Of a stretch of DNA of 64,000 nt, positions 55,656-64,000 are shown piece by piece. The notes below the pieces were generated by a model. The model saw only the letters and a program-made list of their open reading frames with translations, did no database searches and was not told the DNA's origin. How positions within the stretch are numbered: position 1 is the first letter of the stretch; each line of letters opens with the position of its first letter. The DNA lies in NCBI RefSeq assembly GCF_024199925.1, contig NZ_JANADR010000001.1, forward strand, positions 6,513,501 through 6,577,500. The letters run 5' to 3'. This DNA comes from Bradyrhizobium sp. CCGUVB1N3 (GTDB lineage: Bacteria; Pseudomonadota; Alphaproteobacteria; Rhizobiales; Xanthobacteraceae). A program made the position numbers and the translations under genes.

Positions 55656-57686
55656 TCACCGGTTAAAGAGCTGGCGCAGCACGTCATTCATCGGCTGGCT
55701 ATCCTGCTGCTCGGCGGACGGGTCGGCCTGGGCAGGCGGCGCGGGCGAGGCTTGAGGTGCCGGTTGTGTCGGCGATCCCGGCAGGCTCCGGGTACGGCCG
55801 GTGCTGGTCCCGGCGGCGCCGCCGGACAGGCCCTGCTGGATCAGATTGCCGATCGCCTCGCCCAGCGCCCCGCCGAGCGGATTGTTTTGCGACGGCTGTC
55901 CCTGCTGATTGCCGTTACCCGCGGCTGCGCCCGGCGCAGCGCCGCCGAGACCGAGGCTGCCCAAAATGTTGCCGAGGCCGGCGCCGTCGGGACCGAACAG
56001 GCCCTTGCCCATCTCGCGCAGCTTTGCATAGGCGGCCTCCGGATTGTCGAGCACACCCGCCATGTCCGGGTAGATTTTTGGCTGCGACCAGGAGCCCTCG
56101 ATCATCACGGGAATGCCGAAGCCGACGGGATCGGAGGCGCGGCCCTGACCCTCGGTGGTCATCACGAGTTTCGGCTCGACGCGAAAACCCATCATCTTGG
56201 TGTCGAGCGCGATCGTGCCGGCGCCGGTGACACGCACCAGCGGGCCGACGAGATTGAGATCGGTCGTCACCGCCTGTCCCTTGTCGATGCGGAACGAGGC
56301 GGAGAGCTGCGTCAGGTCCGTGCTTTGCTCCTGGCTGTCCTGCCAGCCGGACAATGTGGACGTGGTCAGCGAGCGGATCATCTGCGCGACGTTGATGCCG
56401 CGGATGGCGCCGTCCTGGAAATTGGCGAACACCGTGCCTTGCATGTTCGCCATCAGCGCGCGCTGGCTGGCGCCTGCCGAGCGCACCGCGATCTTCGCCT
56501 GCAGCTTGCCGTCGAGCCGGTCGAAATCGGCGAGCCCCTTGAGCAGCGGCAATGCACGCACGCCGACGAGGTCGGAGTGCATGGCAAAGCCCGGTGCGCC
56601 GCTGGTCGCATCCAAGATCACCTCGCCGGAGACCTGGCCGCCATAGGCGCCGAGATTGGCGGTGCCGGCCTTCAGCACGCCGCCGGCAAGCTTTGCATCG
56701 AGCGCAAGAGGCGCGAAATGCGCTTCGCCGATATTGGCCTCGGTCGCCGAGACCCTCATCTGCGCGTCGACATAGTTGAGCCCGGAGACGCTGATCGGTG
56801 CATCGCTCCAGGGCTGGGCGGCGGCACCGTCGGCGGATTTCGACAGGGGAATGTCGAGCCGCTGGAGGTCCAGATCGAGCTTGACGAGCGGCTTGCTGGC
56901 GATGTCGACCGAGGCCCAGCCGTTGAAGGCGCCGTCGCCGAGCGTGCCGTTGATGCCGTTGATCATCACGACCGAGCCGTTCAGCCGCGCCTCGGCGTGG
57001 CCGCTGAGTTGCGATTGCAGCAGGCTCGGCGCGTCGATGGCGAAGTCGAGCGGAATTGTCTGCCGCTCGACCGGTGCTGCGGGCACCAATGACTTGACGT
57101 CGAACTTGATGCCGTGATCGCCGGCCCGCGCCGTGCCCTTGAAATTGACCTTGCGATCCGCATTCACGGTCGCGTCCGCGTTGATCGCGCTGAGCCGGCT
57201 TTCGACACGGTCGCGCGCGACCGAGAACGCCACTTCGCCGTTTGTGATGGTGGCATGCTCGATGCTGGCGCCGCCTGCGTCGAACGACATCGCCGGCTTC
57301 GCTGCGGAAGCACCTGTCGGCATGCGCTCGCGCAACAGCGGCTGGTAGAGCACGGGGTGGGTGATGAGGAGATCGGAGATCTTCGGCTGTCCCGACCACA
57401 CGCTCGAGAGCGACATGTCGGCCTGCACGCTGTCGACGGTGAGGCGGGCGATGCCGGTGCGGTCCTTCGGATCCTGCAGCGTGAGGTCGTTCAGGGTTAC
57501 GTTCAGCGTCGGCCACAGGCTGACCTTCGTGGTGCCGGCGATCGTCAGGCGGTAGCCGGTCGCGCTTTCCACCCGCGAGGTGATCGCCGAGGTCAGGAAT
57601 CCGGAGGGGATGCCGATCACCAGCAGAAGCGTGATGACGATGATGACGGCGGCGACCGCAGCGCCGGCGAATTTCACTGCTCTCAT
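55656..57686 (-). CDS. AsmA-family protein
   Basis: This is a 676-aa protein with an N-terminal membrane anchor (GAAVAAVIIVITLLLVIGIP), then the AsmA-like repeating beta-strand domain: SATGYRLTIAGTTKVSLWPT, LNVTLNDLTLQDPKDRTGIA and, late, LVMTTEGQGRASDPVGFGIP. The last ~140 residues are Gly/Gln/Pro-rich (GNGNQQGQPSQNNPLGGALG) and probably unstructured. AsmA-like proteins bridge the inner and outer membranes and are linked to phospholipid traffic. It is divergent from the Crp-type gene, so the region 57687-57936 holds promoters for both. Confidence 0.88.
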   Translation of the reverse strand: MRAVKFAGAAVAAVIIVITLLLVIGIPSGFLTSAITSRVESATGYRLTIAGTTKVSLWPTLNVTLNDLTLQDPKDRTGIARLTVDSVQADMSLSSVWSGQPKISDLLITHPVLYQPLLRERMPTGASAAKPAMSFDAGGASIEHATITNGEVAFSVARDRVESRLSAINADATVNADRKVNFKGTARAGDHGIKFDVKSLVPAAPVERQTIPLDFAIDAPSLLQSQLSGHAEARLNGSVVMINGINGTLGDGAFNGWASVDIASKPLVKLDLDLQRLDIPLSKSADGAAAQPWSDAPISVSGLNYVDAQMRVSATEANIGEAHFAPLALDAKLAGGVLKAGTANLGAYGGQVSGEVILDATSGAPGFAMHSDLVGVRALPLLKGLADFDRLDGKLQAKIAVRSAGASQRALMANMQGTVFANFQDGAIRGINVAQMIRSLTTSTLSGWQDSQEQSTDLTQLSASFRIDKGQAVTTDLNLVGPLVRVTGAGTIALDTKMMGFRVEPKLVMTTEGQGRASDPVGFGIPVMIEGSWSQPKIYPDMAGVLDNPEAAYAKLREMGKGLFGPDGAGLGNILGSLGLGGAAPGAAAGNGNQQGQPSQNNPLGGALGEAIGNLIQQGLSGGAAGTSTGRTRSLPGSPTQPAPQASPAPPAQADPSAEQQDSQPMNDVLRQLFNR

Positions 57687-57816
57687 GTCGACTTTCCAAA
57701 AGGATAGCGGTGTCGAACCCGGCCAGGCCCGATCACCCGTCCGTTGCCCGTCAGTCTATCCCGGGAGGGGAAACCGCTCCAAGCGGCCAAAAATAAACAG
57801 GGGTGCTGCAAAGTTA

Positions 57817-57832
57817 TGTGACTTATGACACA
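57817..57832. promoter_or_regulatory. CRP-like site upstream of the Crp-type gene
   Basis: The site reads tgtgacttatgacaca. It matches TGTGA-N6-TCACA at nine of ten core bases (A instead of T at the second half's first base). It lies 105 bp before the Crp gene start and 131 bp before the AsmA gene start, consistent with autoregulation. Confidence 0.5.
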
Positions 57833-57852
57833 CTTCTCTCCGCGGGTTTTCC

Positions 57853-57936
57853 GTGACTCTGATGTTCGATGGTTCCAAGGGAATTGCCAAGGGTACTACC
57901 AAGCGCACGACCAAGGGATCTGCAAAGGGAATTGCG
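57853..57936 (+). other. Repeated purine-rich leader before the Crp-type start
   Basis: Words aagggaattgc (57879-57889), aagggtactacc, aagggatctgc and aagggaattgc again precede the ATG. Each contains an AAGGG/A Shine-Dalgarno-like core. The frame is open and would encode KGIAKGTTKRTTKGSAKGIA. Either it is an N-terminal extension or an array of ribosome-site-like repeats. Confidence 0.5.
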
Positions 57937-58611
57937 ATGAGCAAACAGGCCGAATTTGCGGTCATTCTGAAAATGAATCCGATGTTCGCCGACCTCGGTA
58001 CGGACGAACTGCAGCGCTTGTCCAATCTCTGCCACACCCAGCATTTGGCGAATGGTGAAGTGCTGTTCCAGAAGGGCGATCCCGGCGATGCGCTGTTCGG
58101 CGTCCGCCGCGGCCAGGTCCGGATCGAAACCGGCGCCTCCGACGGCAGCCGGCTGACGCTGAATTTCATGGGGCCGGGCGACCTGTTCGGCGAGGTCGCC
58201 GTGCTCGACGGCCAGAACCGCACCGCGGATGCGACCGCGGGCGAGGCCAGCGAGCTGTTCGTGCTGCGACGCGAGGATTTCCTCGCCTTCCTGGAGCGCG
58301 AGCCAAAGGTCGCTGTCAAGATCATCATGCTGCTGTGCCAGCGCATCCGCTGGCAGAGCGAGCGCATGGAAGAGTCCATGCTCCAGCCCCTGCCGGTGCG
58401 GCTTGCCCGCAGGCTCTGCGCGCTCGCCGCCGATTTCGGTTCGGAGGTCCATATCTCGCAGGAGCAGCTCGGCATCTTCGTCGGCGCCGCCCGCGAAAGC
58501 GTCAACCGTCAGCTCCAGGCCTGGCGCAAGGAAGCGATCCTCGACCTGCAGCGCGGGCGGATCCTTCTCAAGAACATGACCAAGCTGACGTCGATCGCGA
58601 GGAATGAGTAG
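57937..58611 (+). CDS. Crp-type cyclic-nucleotide-responsive transcription regulator
   Basis: This is a 224-aa protein. The beta-roll reads LANGEVLFQKGDPGDALFGV, RRGQVRIETGASDGSRLTLN, and MGPGDLFGEVAVLDGQNRTA, where G-E and R-T align with the cAMP-contacting G71-E72 and R82-S83 of E. coli CRP. The HTH reads EVHISQEQLGIFVGAARESV, NRQLQAWRKEAILDLQRGRI. Arg-Glu-x-x-x-Arg in ARESVNR corresponds to R180, E181 and R185 of CRP, the residues that read TGTGA. It is probably a true CRP-like regulator. A near-perfect CRP site lies at 57817. The frame is open upstream to 57853, but GGGA just before ATG 57937 supports this start. Confidence 0.88.
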   Translation: MSKQAEFAVILKMNPMFADLGTDELQRLSNLCHTQHLANGEVLFQKGDPGDALFGVRRGQVRIETGASDGSRLTLNFMGPGDLFGEVAVLDGQNRTADATAGEASELFVLRREDFLAFLEREPKVAVKIIMLLCQRIRWQSERMEESMLQPLPVRLARRLCALAADFGSEVHISQEQLGIFVGAARESVNRQLQAWRKEAILDLQRGRILLKNMTKLTSIARNE

Positions 58612-58624
58612 GGCTGGATAAACC

Positions 58625-61600
58625 CTACTCTGCCGCCGGGTGCACGATGTTCTTCGGCATCGGGGTGGCTTCCGCAGGCGTAGCTCCGGCTGACGGCTTC
58701 GCGTCGTGCTCGGCCTCCGCATCGGCGCTGTGCACGATCAGGCGCTTGCCGAAGCGCCAGATCAGGGCGCCGATGTCGTCCATCACCATGAACATCGCGG
58801 GCACGAACACCAGCGACAGCACGGTCGAGAAGATCAGGCCGCCGATCACCGCGAGCGCCATCGGCGAGCGGAACTCGCCGCCGGCGCCGACCGCGAGCGC
58901 ACTCGGCATCATGCCGGCGACCATCGCGATCGTGGTCATCACGATCGGGCGGGCGCGCTTCATGCCGGCGTCGATCATGGCTTCATCGCGCGGCTTGCCT
59001 GCGTGGATCGCTTCGATCGCAAACTCGACCAGCATGATCGCGTTCTTGGTCACGATGCCCATCAGCATCAAAATGCCGATCCACACCGGCGTGGTGAGTT
59101 GCTTGCCGGTCACGAGCAGCGCCGCGATCGCGCCGCCGATCGAGAGCGGCAGCGAGAACAGGATGGTGATCGGCTGGAGGAAGGTGCCGAACAGCAGCAC
59201 CAGCACGGCATAGACCATCATCAGGCCGGCGGTGATGGCGGTGGCGAAACCATCCGACAGCTCGTTCAGGCTTTCGGCGTCGCCGGAGGGGCTGACCTTC
59301 ACGCCCTTCGGCAGGCTCTTCATCACCGGCAGCTCGTAGATCTTCTTGGTGGCATCGCCGAGCGCCGCGGAACCGACGAGATCGGCGGCGACGGTTGCCT
59401 GGCGTTCGCGGTCGTAGCGGTTGATGCTGGTCGGGCCCTGGTCGAGCTTGACGTCGGCGATGACCGAGAGCGGCACGCCGCCCTTCTCGCCGTGCTCACC
59501 GAGCGGCACGCGCAACTGCTCGAGCGTCTTCAGATTGCCGCGCGCGGCATCTTCGAGCTGCACCCGGATCGGTACCAGGCGGTCGCCGACGTCGAATTTT
59601 GCGAGCGCAGGCCCGACATCGCCGATGGTCGCGACGCGGATGGTCTGCGACAGGCTTTCGGTCGAGACGCCGAGGCGGGCTGCGAGCTCCGCGCGCGGCT
59701 GGATGCGCAGCTCGGGACGTTCGAGCGCGGTTTCCGAGATGACGTTGGAGATGGTCGGGATCCGCTTCATCTGCGTCGCGAGCTCGCTTGCGACGTTGTT
59801 GACGATGTTGGCATCGACGCCGGTGACGACCAGCGAGATCGCGCGCAGGCCATTCTCGTCGAGGAACCAGAACCGTATGTCGGGGATGTTCTCCAGCTCC
59901 TGGCTGATCGAGAACTCGAGCTCGCGCTGGGTGATCTTGCGGTCGTGCTTCGGAGTATAGTTGATGATCAGGGAGGCGCGCCGCACCTCCTGCGTGCCGG
60001 GCGGGACACGCCCGCCGTCGACGAAGATGCTCTTCACCTCCGGCCGCTTGCGCAGTTGCGCGACGATGTCCTCGGTGACCTTCTCGGTATAGGAGAGCTG
60101 GGTGCCGGGCGGCAGCTCGATCGCCAGCAGTGATCGCGCGCTGTCCTGCGCCGGCAGGAAGCCCTGCGGCAGCAGCGTGATGCTCCAGATCGAGGCGGCG
60201 AAGATGCCGAACCCGATCAGCACGGTGATGAAATAGTGCTTCACCGACCACGCCACGATCTTGTGATAGGTCCGCAGCACGCGGCCCGGCGGCGGCTCCT
60301 CATGATTGTGGTGCTTGAGGAAATAGGCGGCCAGCATCGGTGTCACCAGGCGCGCCGCGAGCAGCGAGAAGAACACCTGCACGGAGACGGTGATACCGAA
60401 TTGCTTGAAGAACTGGCCGGCGATGCCGGACATGAAGCTCGCAGGCGCAAAGATCGCGATGATCGTCAGCGAGATCGCGATGACCGCGAGACCGATCTCG
60501 TCGGCAGCTTCGAGTGCGGCACGATAAGGCGACTTGCCCATGTTCATGTGGCGCACGATGTTCTCGATCTCGACGATGGCGTCGTCGACCAGAATACCTG
60601 TCGACAGCGTAATGGCGAGGAAGCTGACGAGATTCAGGGAGAAGCCGAGGAGGTCCATCACCCAGAAAGCCGGGAAGATCGACAGCGGCAGCGAGATCGC
60701 GGCGATCATGGTGGCGCGCAGATCGCGCAGGAACAACAGCACGATGACGACCGCGAGAATGGCGCCTTCGAACAGGGTCGAGATCGCCGCCTCGTAATTG
60801 CCCTTGGTGTATTCGACCGAGGTATCGATCAGCTTGAGGTCGACGTCGGGATAGGCGTTCTTGAGCGCATCGATGCGCTTCTGCACGGCGGCGGCGACCA
60901 CCACGTCGCTGGCGCCCTTGGAGCGCTTGATGCCGAGCGCGACCACCGGTTCGCCGTTGAAGCGGGCGAAGGTGCGGCGGTCGGCGATGGTATCGGTGAC
61001 GGTGCCGAGATCGTCGAGCCGGACCTCGCCGCCGCCGAACAGCGGGATCATGGTGCCGGCCAGATCGCTCAGCGTCTTGGCGCCGGCGAGCGTGCGAATC
61101 GCCTGATCGTTCTTGCCGATCTCGGCGCGGCCGCCGGCGACGTCGACATTGGTGCCGCGCAGGCTCTGGCTGACATTGACGGCCGTCAGCCCCATGGCCT
61201 GGAGCCGGTCCGGATCGAGCGAGACCAGAATCTCGCGCTCGACACCGCCGATGCGCTCGACCTGGGCGACGCCGCGCACGCCCTGCAGCGCGCGCTTGAC
61301 CACGTCGTCGACGAAATAGGAGAGCTGTTCCGGCGTCTTGCCGGGCGAGATCGCGGCATAGGTCACAATCGGCAGACCGATGACGTCGACGCGCTGGATC
61401 AGGGGCTCGGTGACGTTCTGCGGCAGGTTGGAGCGCACCCGCGTCACCGCGTCCTTGACGTCGTTCAGCGCGCGGTCGGTATTGGTCTCGAGCGCGAACT
61501 GGATCGTGGTCACCGACAGGCCGTCGGTGATCTGCGACGTGATGTGCCGTACACCTTCGACGCCGGAGACGGCGTCTTCAACCGTCTTGGTGACCTGGGA

Positions 61601-61786
61601 TTCAAGCTCGGCGGGAGCTGCGCCGAATTGCGACACCGCGACCGAGATCACGGGGATGTCGGCCGACGGCAGCCGCGTCACCGCGAGCTTGGTGAAGGAC
61701 ACCCAGCCCAGGATCAGGAGGATAATGGAAAAGACGACCGACGGCAGCGGATTGCGGATCGACCATGCCGAGATATTGAGAGCCAT
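58625..61786 (-). CDS. RND-family multidrug/solute efflux permease (HAE1 type)
   Basis: This is a 1053-aa inner-membrane pump with 12 spans and two large periplasmic loops. Motifs: TKTVEDAVSGVEGVRHITSQ in the first porter loop, STGILVDDAIVEIENIVRH with the proton-relay Asp-Asp in TM4, GEALFMMLAL-like stretches in the second half (GAIAALLVTGKQLTTPVWIG), and AMIDAGMKRARPIVMTTIAM. It exports compounds across both membranes with the adaptor encoded just upstream and an outer-membrane channel elsewhere. The start codon overlaps the adaptor's stop by one base (TGATG), so the two are coupled. A ~60-residue acidic/Ala tail ends the protein. Confidence 0.95.
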   Translation of the reverse strand: MALNISAWSIRNPLPSVVFSIILLILGWVSFTKLAVTRLPSADIPVISVAVSQFGAAPAELESQVTKTVEDAVSGVEGVRHITSQITDGLSVTTIQFALETNTDRALNDVKDAVTRVRSNLPQNVTEPLIQRVDVIGLPIVTYAAISPGKTPEQLSYFVDDVVKRALQGVRGVAQVERIGGVEREILVSLDPDRLQAMGLTAVNVSQSLRGTNVDVAGGRAEIGKNDQAIRTLAGAKTLSDLAGTMIPLFGGGEVRLDDLGTVTDTIADRRTFARFNGEPVVALGIKRSKGASDVVVAAAVQKRIDALKNAYPDVDLKLIDTSVEYTKGNYEAAISTLFEGAILAVVIVLLFLRDLRATMIAAISLPLSIFPAFWVMDLLGFSLNLVSFLAITLSTGILVDDAIVEIENIVRHMNMGKSPYRAALEAADEIGLAVIAISLTIIAIFAPASFMSGIAGQFFKQFGITVSVQVFFSLLAARLVTPMLAAYFLKHHNHEEPPPGRVLRTYHKIVAWSVKHYFITVLIGFGIFAASIWSITLLPQGFLPAQDSARSLLAIELPPGTQLSYTEKVTEDIVAQLRKRPEVKSIFVDGGRVPPGTQEVRRASLIINYTPKHDRKITQRELEFSISQELENIPDIRFWFLDENGLRAISLVVTGVDANIVNNVASELATQMKRIPTISNVISETALERPELRIQPRAELAARLGVSTESLSQTIRVATIGDVGPALAKFDVGDRLVPIRVQLEDAARGNLKTLEQLRVPLGEHGEKGGVPLSVIADVKLDQGPTSINRYDRERQATVAADLVGSAALGDATKKIYELPVMKSLPKGVKVSPSGDAESLNELSDGFATAITAGLMMVYAVLVLLFGTFLQPITILFSLPLSIGGAIAALLVTGKQLTTPVWIGILMLMGIVTKNAIMLVEFAIEAIHAGKPRDEAMIDAGMKRARPIVMTTIAMVAGMMPSALAVGAGGEFRSPMALAVIGGLIFSTVLSLVFVPAMFMVMDDIGALIWRFGKRLIVHSADAEAEHDAKPSAGATPAEATPMPKNIVHPAAE

Positions 61787-62715
61787 CAGCGTACCCGCGA
61801 TCGATCGAGTTCATCGGCGAAGACGGTCTTGATCTGGTCGCCGTCATGGAGCGAAGAGCCGGCGTCGGCCACGACGATTTCACCGACGTCGAGACCTTCC
61901 AGGATTTCCGTTGCGGTGTCGGACGTCAGCCCGACCCGCACCCGTCGCGTCTCGACCGTGTTTCCTTTGACCACCTGGACGGTGAGATGGTCAATGGCGG
62001 TCTTGGGAACCGCAACGCCGCAGCTGCGCTTGGCGTCGATGGAGGCGCGGGCGAACATGCCGACCTTCAGCGATGGATTGTTGGCGACGCTGATCCGGAC
62101 GCGGCCGAGCTGCGTGGCGCGGTCGATCTCGGGCGAGACCAGCCGGACGCGCCCGATCAGGTCGGGGGCGTCGTCCCGGCTGATCCGCACCGTCGCGCCG
62201 GGATTGAGTTTTGGCATATGCACGGCCGGCACCTGCGCATCGAGCTCGATCTCGCCGCCCACGGCGATGCGGAACATCGGGCCTGCCTGCGGCGAGGCCG
62301 GGGCGCCGACGACGGTGCGGACTTCGGTGACGAGCCCTGCGGCCGGCGCCTTGAGCGAGATCGGTCCTTGCGGTCCCGGCCGCGCCGGCTGGCCCGGCGT
62401 CTGCGGAGGCGGGCTCAGCCGCGCCAGTTCCTGATTCTCGGTGACGGTGGCGCCTTCGGCGACGAAGAGGTCGGTGACGCGCGATCCTTCCTGGTCGGCG
62501 GTCACCACGGCCTCGCGGCGCGGCACGAAGAAACCGGTCACGCGCACCAGATCGGAGAAGCAGGCATTGGTCGATTTGGTCACGACCACGACGGCTTCGC
62601 CCGGCGTCTCCTTTGCTTCCGGGCGGTGGCGGTTCTCGAACCAGTAATAGCCGACGCCGAGCACGACGATGAATGCCACGGTTCCCGCAGGCTTGAGATA
62701 TTCGGTGATGTTCAT
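61786..62715 (-). CDS. RND efflux periplasmic adaptor (HlyD/AcrA-like)
   Basis: This is a 309-aa protein with an N-terminal membrane anchor (TVAFIVVLGVGYYWFENRHR). It then has the adaptor fold: DLVRVTGFFVPRREAVVTAD, FVAEGATVTENQELARLSPP, LKAPAAGLVTEVRTVVGAPA, and the C-terminal beta-barrel and membrane-proximal parts ending RVGLTSDTATEILEGLDVGE, IVVADAGSSL. It forms the periplasmic link of the RND system with the downstream permease. It is paralogous to the orphan adaptor at 43893-44789. Confidence 0.92.
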   Translation of the reverse strand: MNITEYLKPAGTVAFIVVLGVGYYWFENRHRPEAKETPGEAVVVVTKSTNACFSDLVRVTGFFVPRREAVVTADQEGSRVTDLFVAEGATVTENQELARLSPPPQTPGQPARPGPQGPISLKAPAAGLVTEVRTVVGAPASPQAGPMFRIAVGGEIELDAQVPAVHMPKLNPGATVRISRDDAPDLIGRVRLVSPEIDRATQLGRVRISVANNPSLKVGMFARASIDAKRSCGVAVPKTAIDHLTVQVVKGNTVETRRVRVGLTSDTATEILEGLDVGEIVVADAGSSLHDGDQIKTVFADELDRSRVR

Positions 62716-62873
62716 CGCCGGATCATCCTGCCTGGCTGATAGCCCGCGAGCTCGCGGCCGCTATTGGAAGAGTTTCCCCGAAACGAAGCTGCGTCCCGCA
62801 AGGTTTGCGGGACGCGCGTCGGACACACGAATTTACAGACATTACGACCGGTCACCTGAACAATGTGTCGCCT

Positions 62874-63548
62874 TCACTTGGACGCGGTGGTCTTGTTTTC
62901 CATATTGACGACCTGCACCCGGCGATTGACCTCCGCCATCGGCTGGCTCGGATCCTTCAGCTTGCTCTTGCCATAGCCGACGGTGACGAGATCGGCTGCG
63001 GAAATGCTGTACTTGTCGACGAGATAGCGCTTGATCGAGTCAGCGCGGCGCTCCGACAGGTCCTGGTTGTAGCCCTCGCCGCCGGCGGCGTCGGTGTGGC
63101 CGGCGACGACGAAGGTCGAGCCCTTGAGGTCGGGATTGGTCAGCGCGCGGCCGAGCGCCTGCACGGACGGCATCGACTTGGCGCTGATGTTGGCCGAGTT
63201 GTAGTCGAAGGTGATCTCGAGATCGATATTCGGCTTGTCCTTGGCGGCGGTTGCGATTTCCTCGCGTTCGGTCACCGAGAGCGAGCGTGTGGCGCGGCCG
63301 CGGACGCTCTGCAGCAATTTGGTCTCGGCGGCGCTCGGCGCCGGATCCGTGGTTTGCGGTCCGATCGAGAGGCCGCGCGTCAGGGGCTTCTTCGGCGGCG
63401 CCAGCGCCCGCACGATCTGGTCCTCGGTGACGTTGTTGCTGGTATCCTTGTCGTCGCCCGCGAATGCGCTTCCCAGCGGCAGCGTCAGTGCGGCGCCGAT
63501 CGTGAGGACCGAGAGGATCGCGGTCACACCCTTTGCAGCCAATCTCAT
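62874..63548 (-). CDS. OmpA-like C-terminal domain protein, exported
   Basis: This is a 224-aa protein with an N-terminal signal peptide (GVTAILSVLTIGAALTLPLG, cleaved near AFAGDD). The OmpA-like peptidoglycan-binding domain (~120-220) includes FDYNSANISAKSMPSVQALG, VVAGHTDAAGGEGYNQDLSE and RRADSIKRYLVDKYSISAAD, with the NxDLSxRRA pattern whose Asp and Arg bind the peptidoglycan meso-diaminopimelate. It is likely an outer-membrane-associated or periplasmic wall anchor. ATG 63548 is chosen from the signal peptide; a longer frame begins at 63605. It is on the same strand as the TPR gene but not clearly co-transcribed. Confidence 0.88.
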   Translation of the reverse strand: MRLAAKGVTAILSVLTIGAALTLPLGSAFAGDDKDTSNNVTEDQIVRALAPPKKPLTRGLSIGPQTTDPAPSAAETKLLQSVRGRATRSLSVTEREEIATAAKDKPNIDLEITFDYNSANISAKSMPSVQALGRALTNPDLKGSTFVVAGHTDAAGGEGYNQDLSERRADSIKRYLVDKYSISAADLVTVGYGKSKLKDPSQPMAEVNRRVQVVNMENKTTASK

Positions 63549-63671
63549 TGCCAGTCCCTCCTGCAAAAAATTCCTGCAACAAGCCCGGAAGGGCCCCTGC
63601 GGCATCCTTGCGTTGGTCTCCGCGGGGCTCTCGGGGGTTCGAGGCGCGGCGCCCCGAATCTCAAAAAAATA

Positions 63672-64000
63672 TCAACGTACTCCGTAACTTGCGAACTCCT
63701 GGACGATGTTCGGATCCATCGCCTTGGCGTTCGCAATGTCGAGTGCGCCTTCCGAGGCCGAGCCATTGCGCTGCTTGGCAAGCCCCCGACCATAGAGCGA
63801 TGAGGTCAGGCGCGGGTTGATCTTCAGCGCCGCATCGAAATCCGAGATGGCGTTCTTCACCGCCCCCGATTTCAGGTTGACCAGGCCGCGGCTGTCCAGC
63901 GCGTCGACGAAGTTCGGGCGCAGCCGCAGGGCCTCGTTGCAATCCTTCAGCGCGCCCTGGAGGTCGCCGATCACGGTGCGGGTCCAGCAACGGTTGTTCA
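63672..64000 (-). CDS. Tetratricopeptide-repeat protein, N-terminus beyond window
   Basis: The visible C-terminal part is an open frame to the right edge (NNRCWTRTVIGDLQGALKDC) and ends EFASYGVR. The repeats GALKDCNEALRLRPNFVDAL and AISDFDAALKINPRLTSSLY carry the TPR pattern of W/Y-x-x-L-G-x-Y/A-x-x-A and P at ~34-residue spacing. TPRs mediate protein-protein binding. The beginning of the gene, including any export signal, lies outside the window. Confidence 0.8.
   Translation of the reverse strand, partial: NNRCWTRTVIGDLQGALKDCNEALRLRPNFVDALDSRGLVNLKSGAVKNAISDFDAALKINPRLTSSLYGRGLAKQRNGSASEGALDIANAKAMDPNIVQEFASYGVR

Overview
This 64 kb window is GC-rich, densely coded and chromosomal in character. 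It looks like a Bradyrhizobium or close relative (Nitrobacteraceae, Alphaproteobacteria). Supporting signs are the protein style, heavy use of alphaproteobacterial signalling families, and several families of short palindromic intergenic repeats typical of that group. No prophage, insertion sequence, integrase, CRISPR array or rRNA operon was seen. The only RNA gene found is a tRNA-Ser(CGA).

Layout. 1-7.2 kb: a truncated MaoC-like gene, an EamA exporter, a GNAT acetyltransferase, the rplU-rpmA ribosomal operon with a clear terminator, an unusual ROK-type sugar-kinase-like protein whose motifs are in permuted order, tRNA-Ser, a luciferase-like monooxygenase and a membrane-anchored unknown. 7.2-18.4 kb: a MocR regulator divergent from an EamA exporter, a degenerate REC-EAL protein, an MHS-type MFS transporter, unknowns, a LuxR-type protein fused to a broken histidine-kinase H-box, a stand-alone Hpt protein, two adjacent Crp/Fnr-like genes and a decayed receiver pseudogene. 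18.9-29.6 kb: a chemotaxis operon (cheA-REC, cheW, cheY, cheR, PilZ-like) followed by two response regulators and a large hybrid sensor kinase. Just upstream of the kinase lies the 5' stump of another response regulator. 29.8-35.9 kb: a GntR/FCD regulator, a 26-bp perfect palindrome (probable operator), a NitT/TauT-type ABC importer, an IlvD/Edd-family dehydratase and an RraA-type aldolase-like protein. This reads as one regulated catabolic locus for an organic, probably sugar, acid.

36-52.8 kb: an S9 prolyl oligopeptidase whose last residues come from an intergenic repeat, a serine-glyoxylate-type aminotransferase, a secreted SNase, an unknown 576-aa protein divergent from a caspase-fold protein lacking both catalytic residues, an orphan HlyD-type adaptor, a small zinc-ribbon-like gene on the minus strand, a lactonase-like beta-propeller, a chemoreceptor, a LysM protein and two unknowns. 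53-64 kb: a class III adenylate cyclase, an AsmA-family protein, a Crp-type regulator, an RND efflux pump with adaptor, an OmpA-like lipoprotein/porin-type protein and the end of a TPR gene.

How the parts may connect. The Crp-type gene at 57.9 kb keeps the DNA-contact residues of E. coli CRP. Three TGTGA-N6-TCACA-like sites occur in the window: one before this gene, one between the pseudo-caspase and its divergent neighbour, and one before the MFS gene. With the nearby adenylate cyclase they suggest a local cAMP circuit. The operator-flanked ABC/dehydratase/aldolase cluster suggests import, dehydration and retro-aldol cleavage of one substrate. The most novel observations are the permuted ROK protein, the HC-to-YS pseudo-caspase, and the H-box-to-LuxR fusion in which the phospho-accepting histidine is an arginine. 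All functional statements rest on reading motifs by eye; no database search was run.
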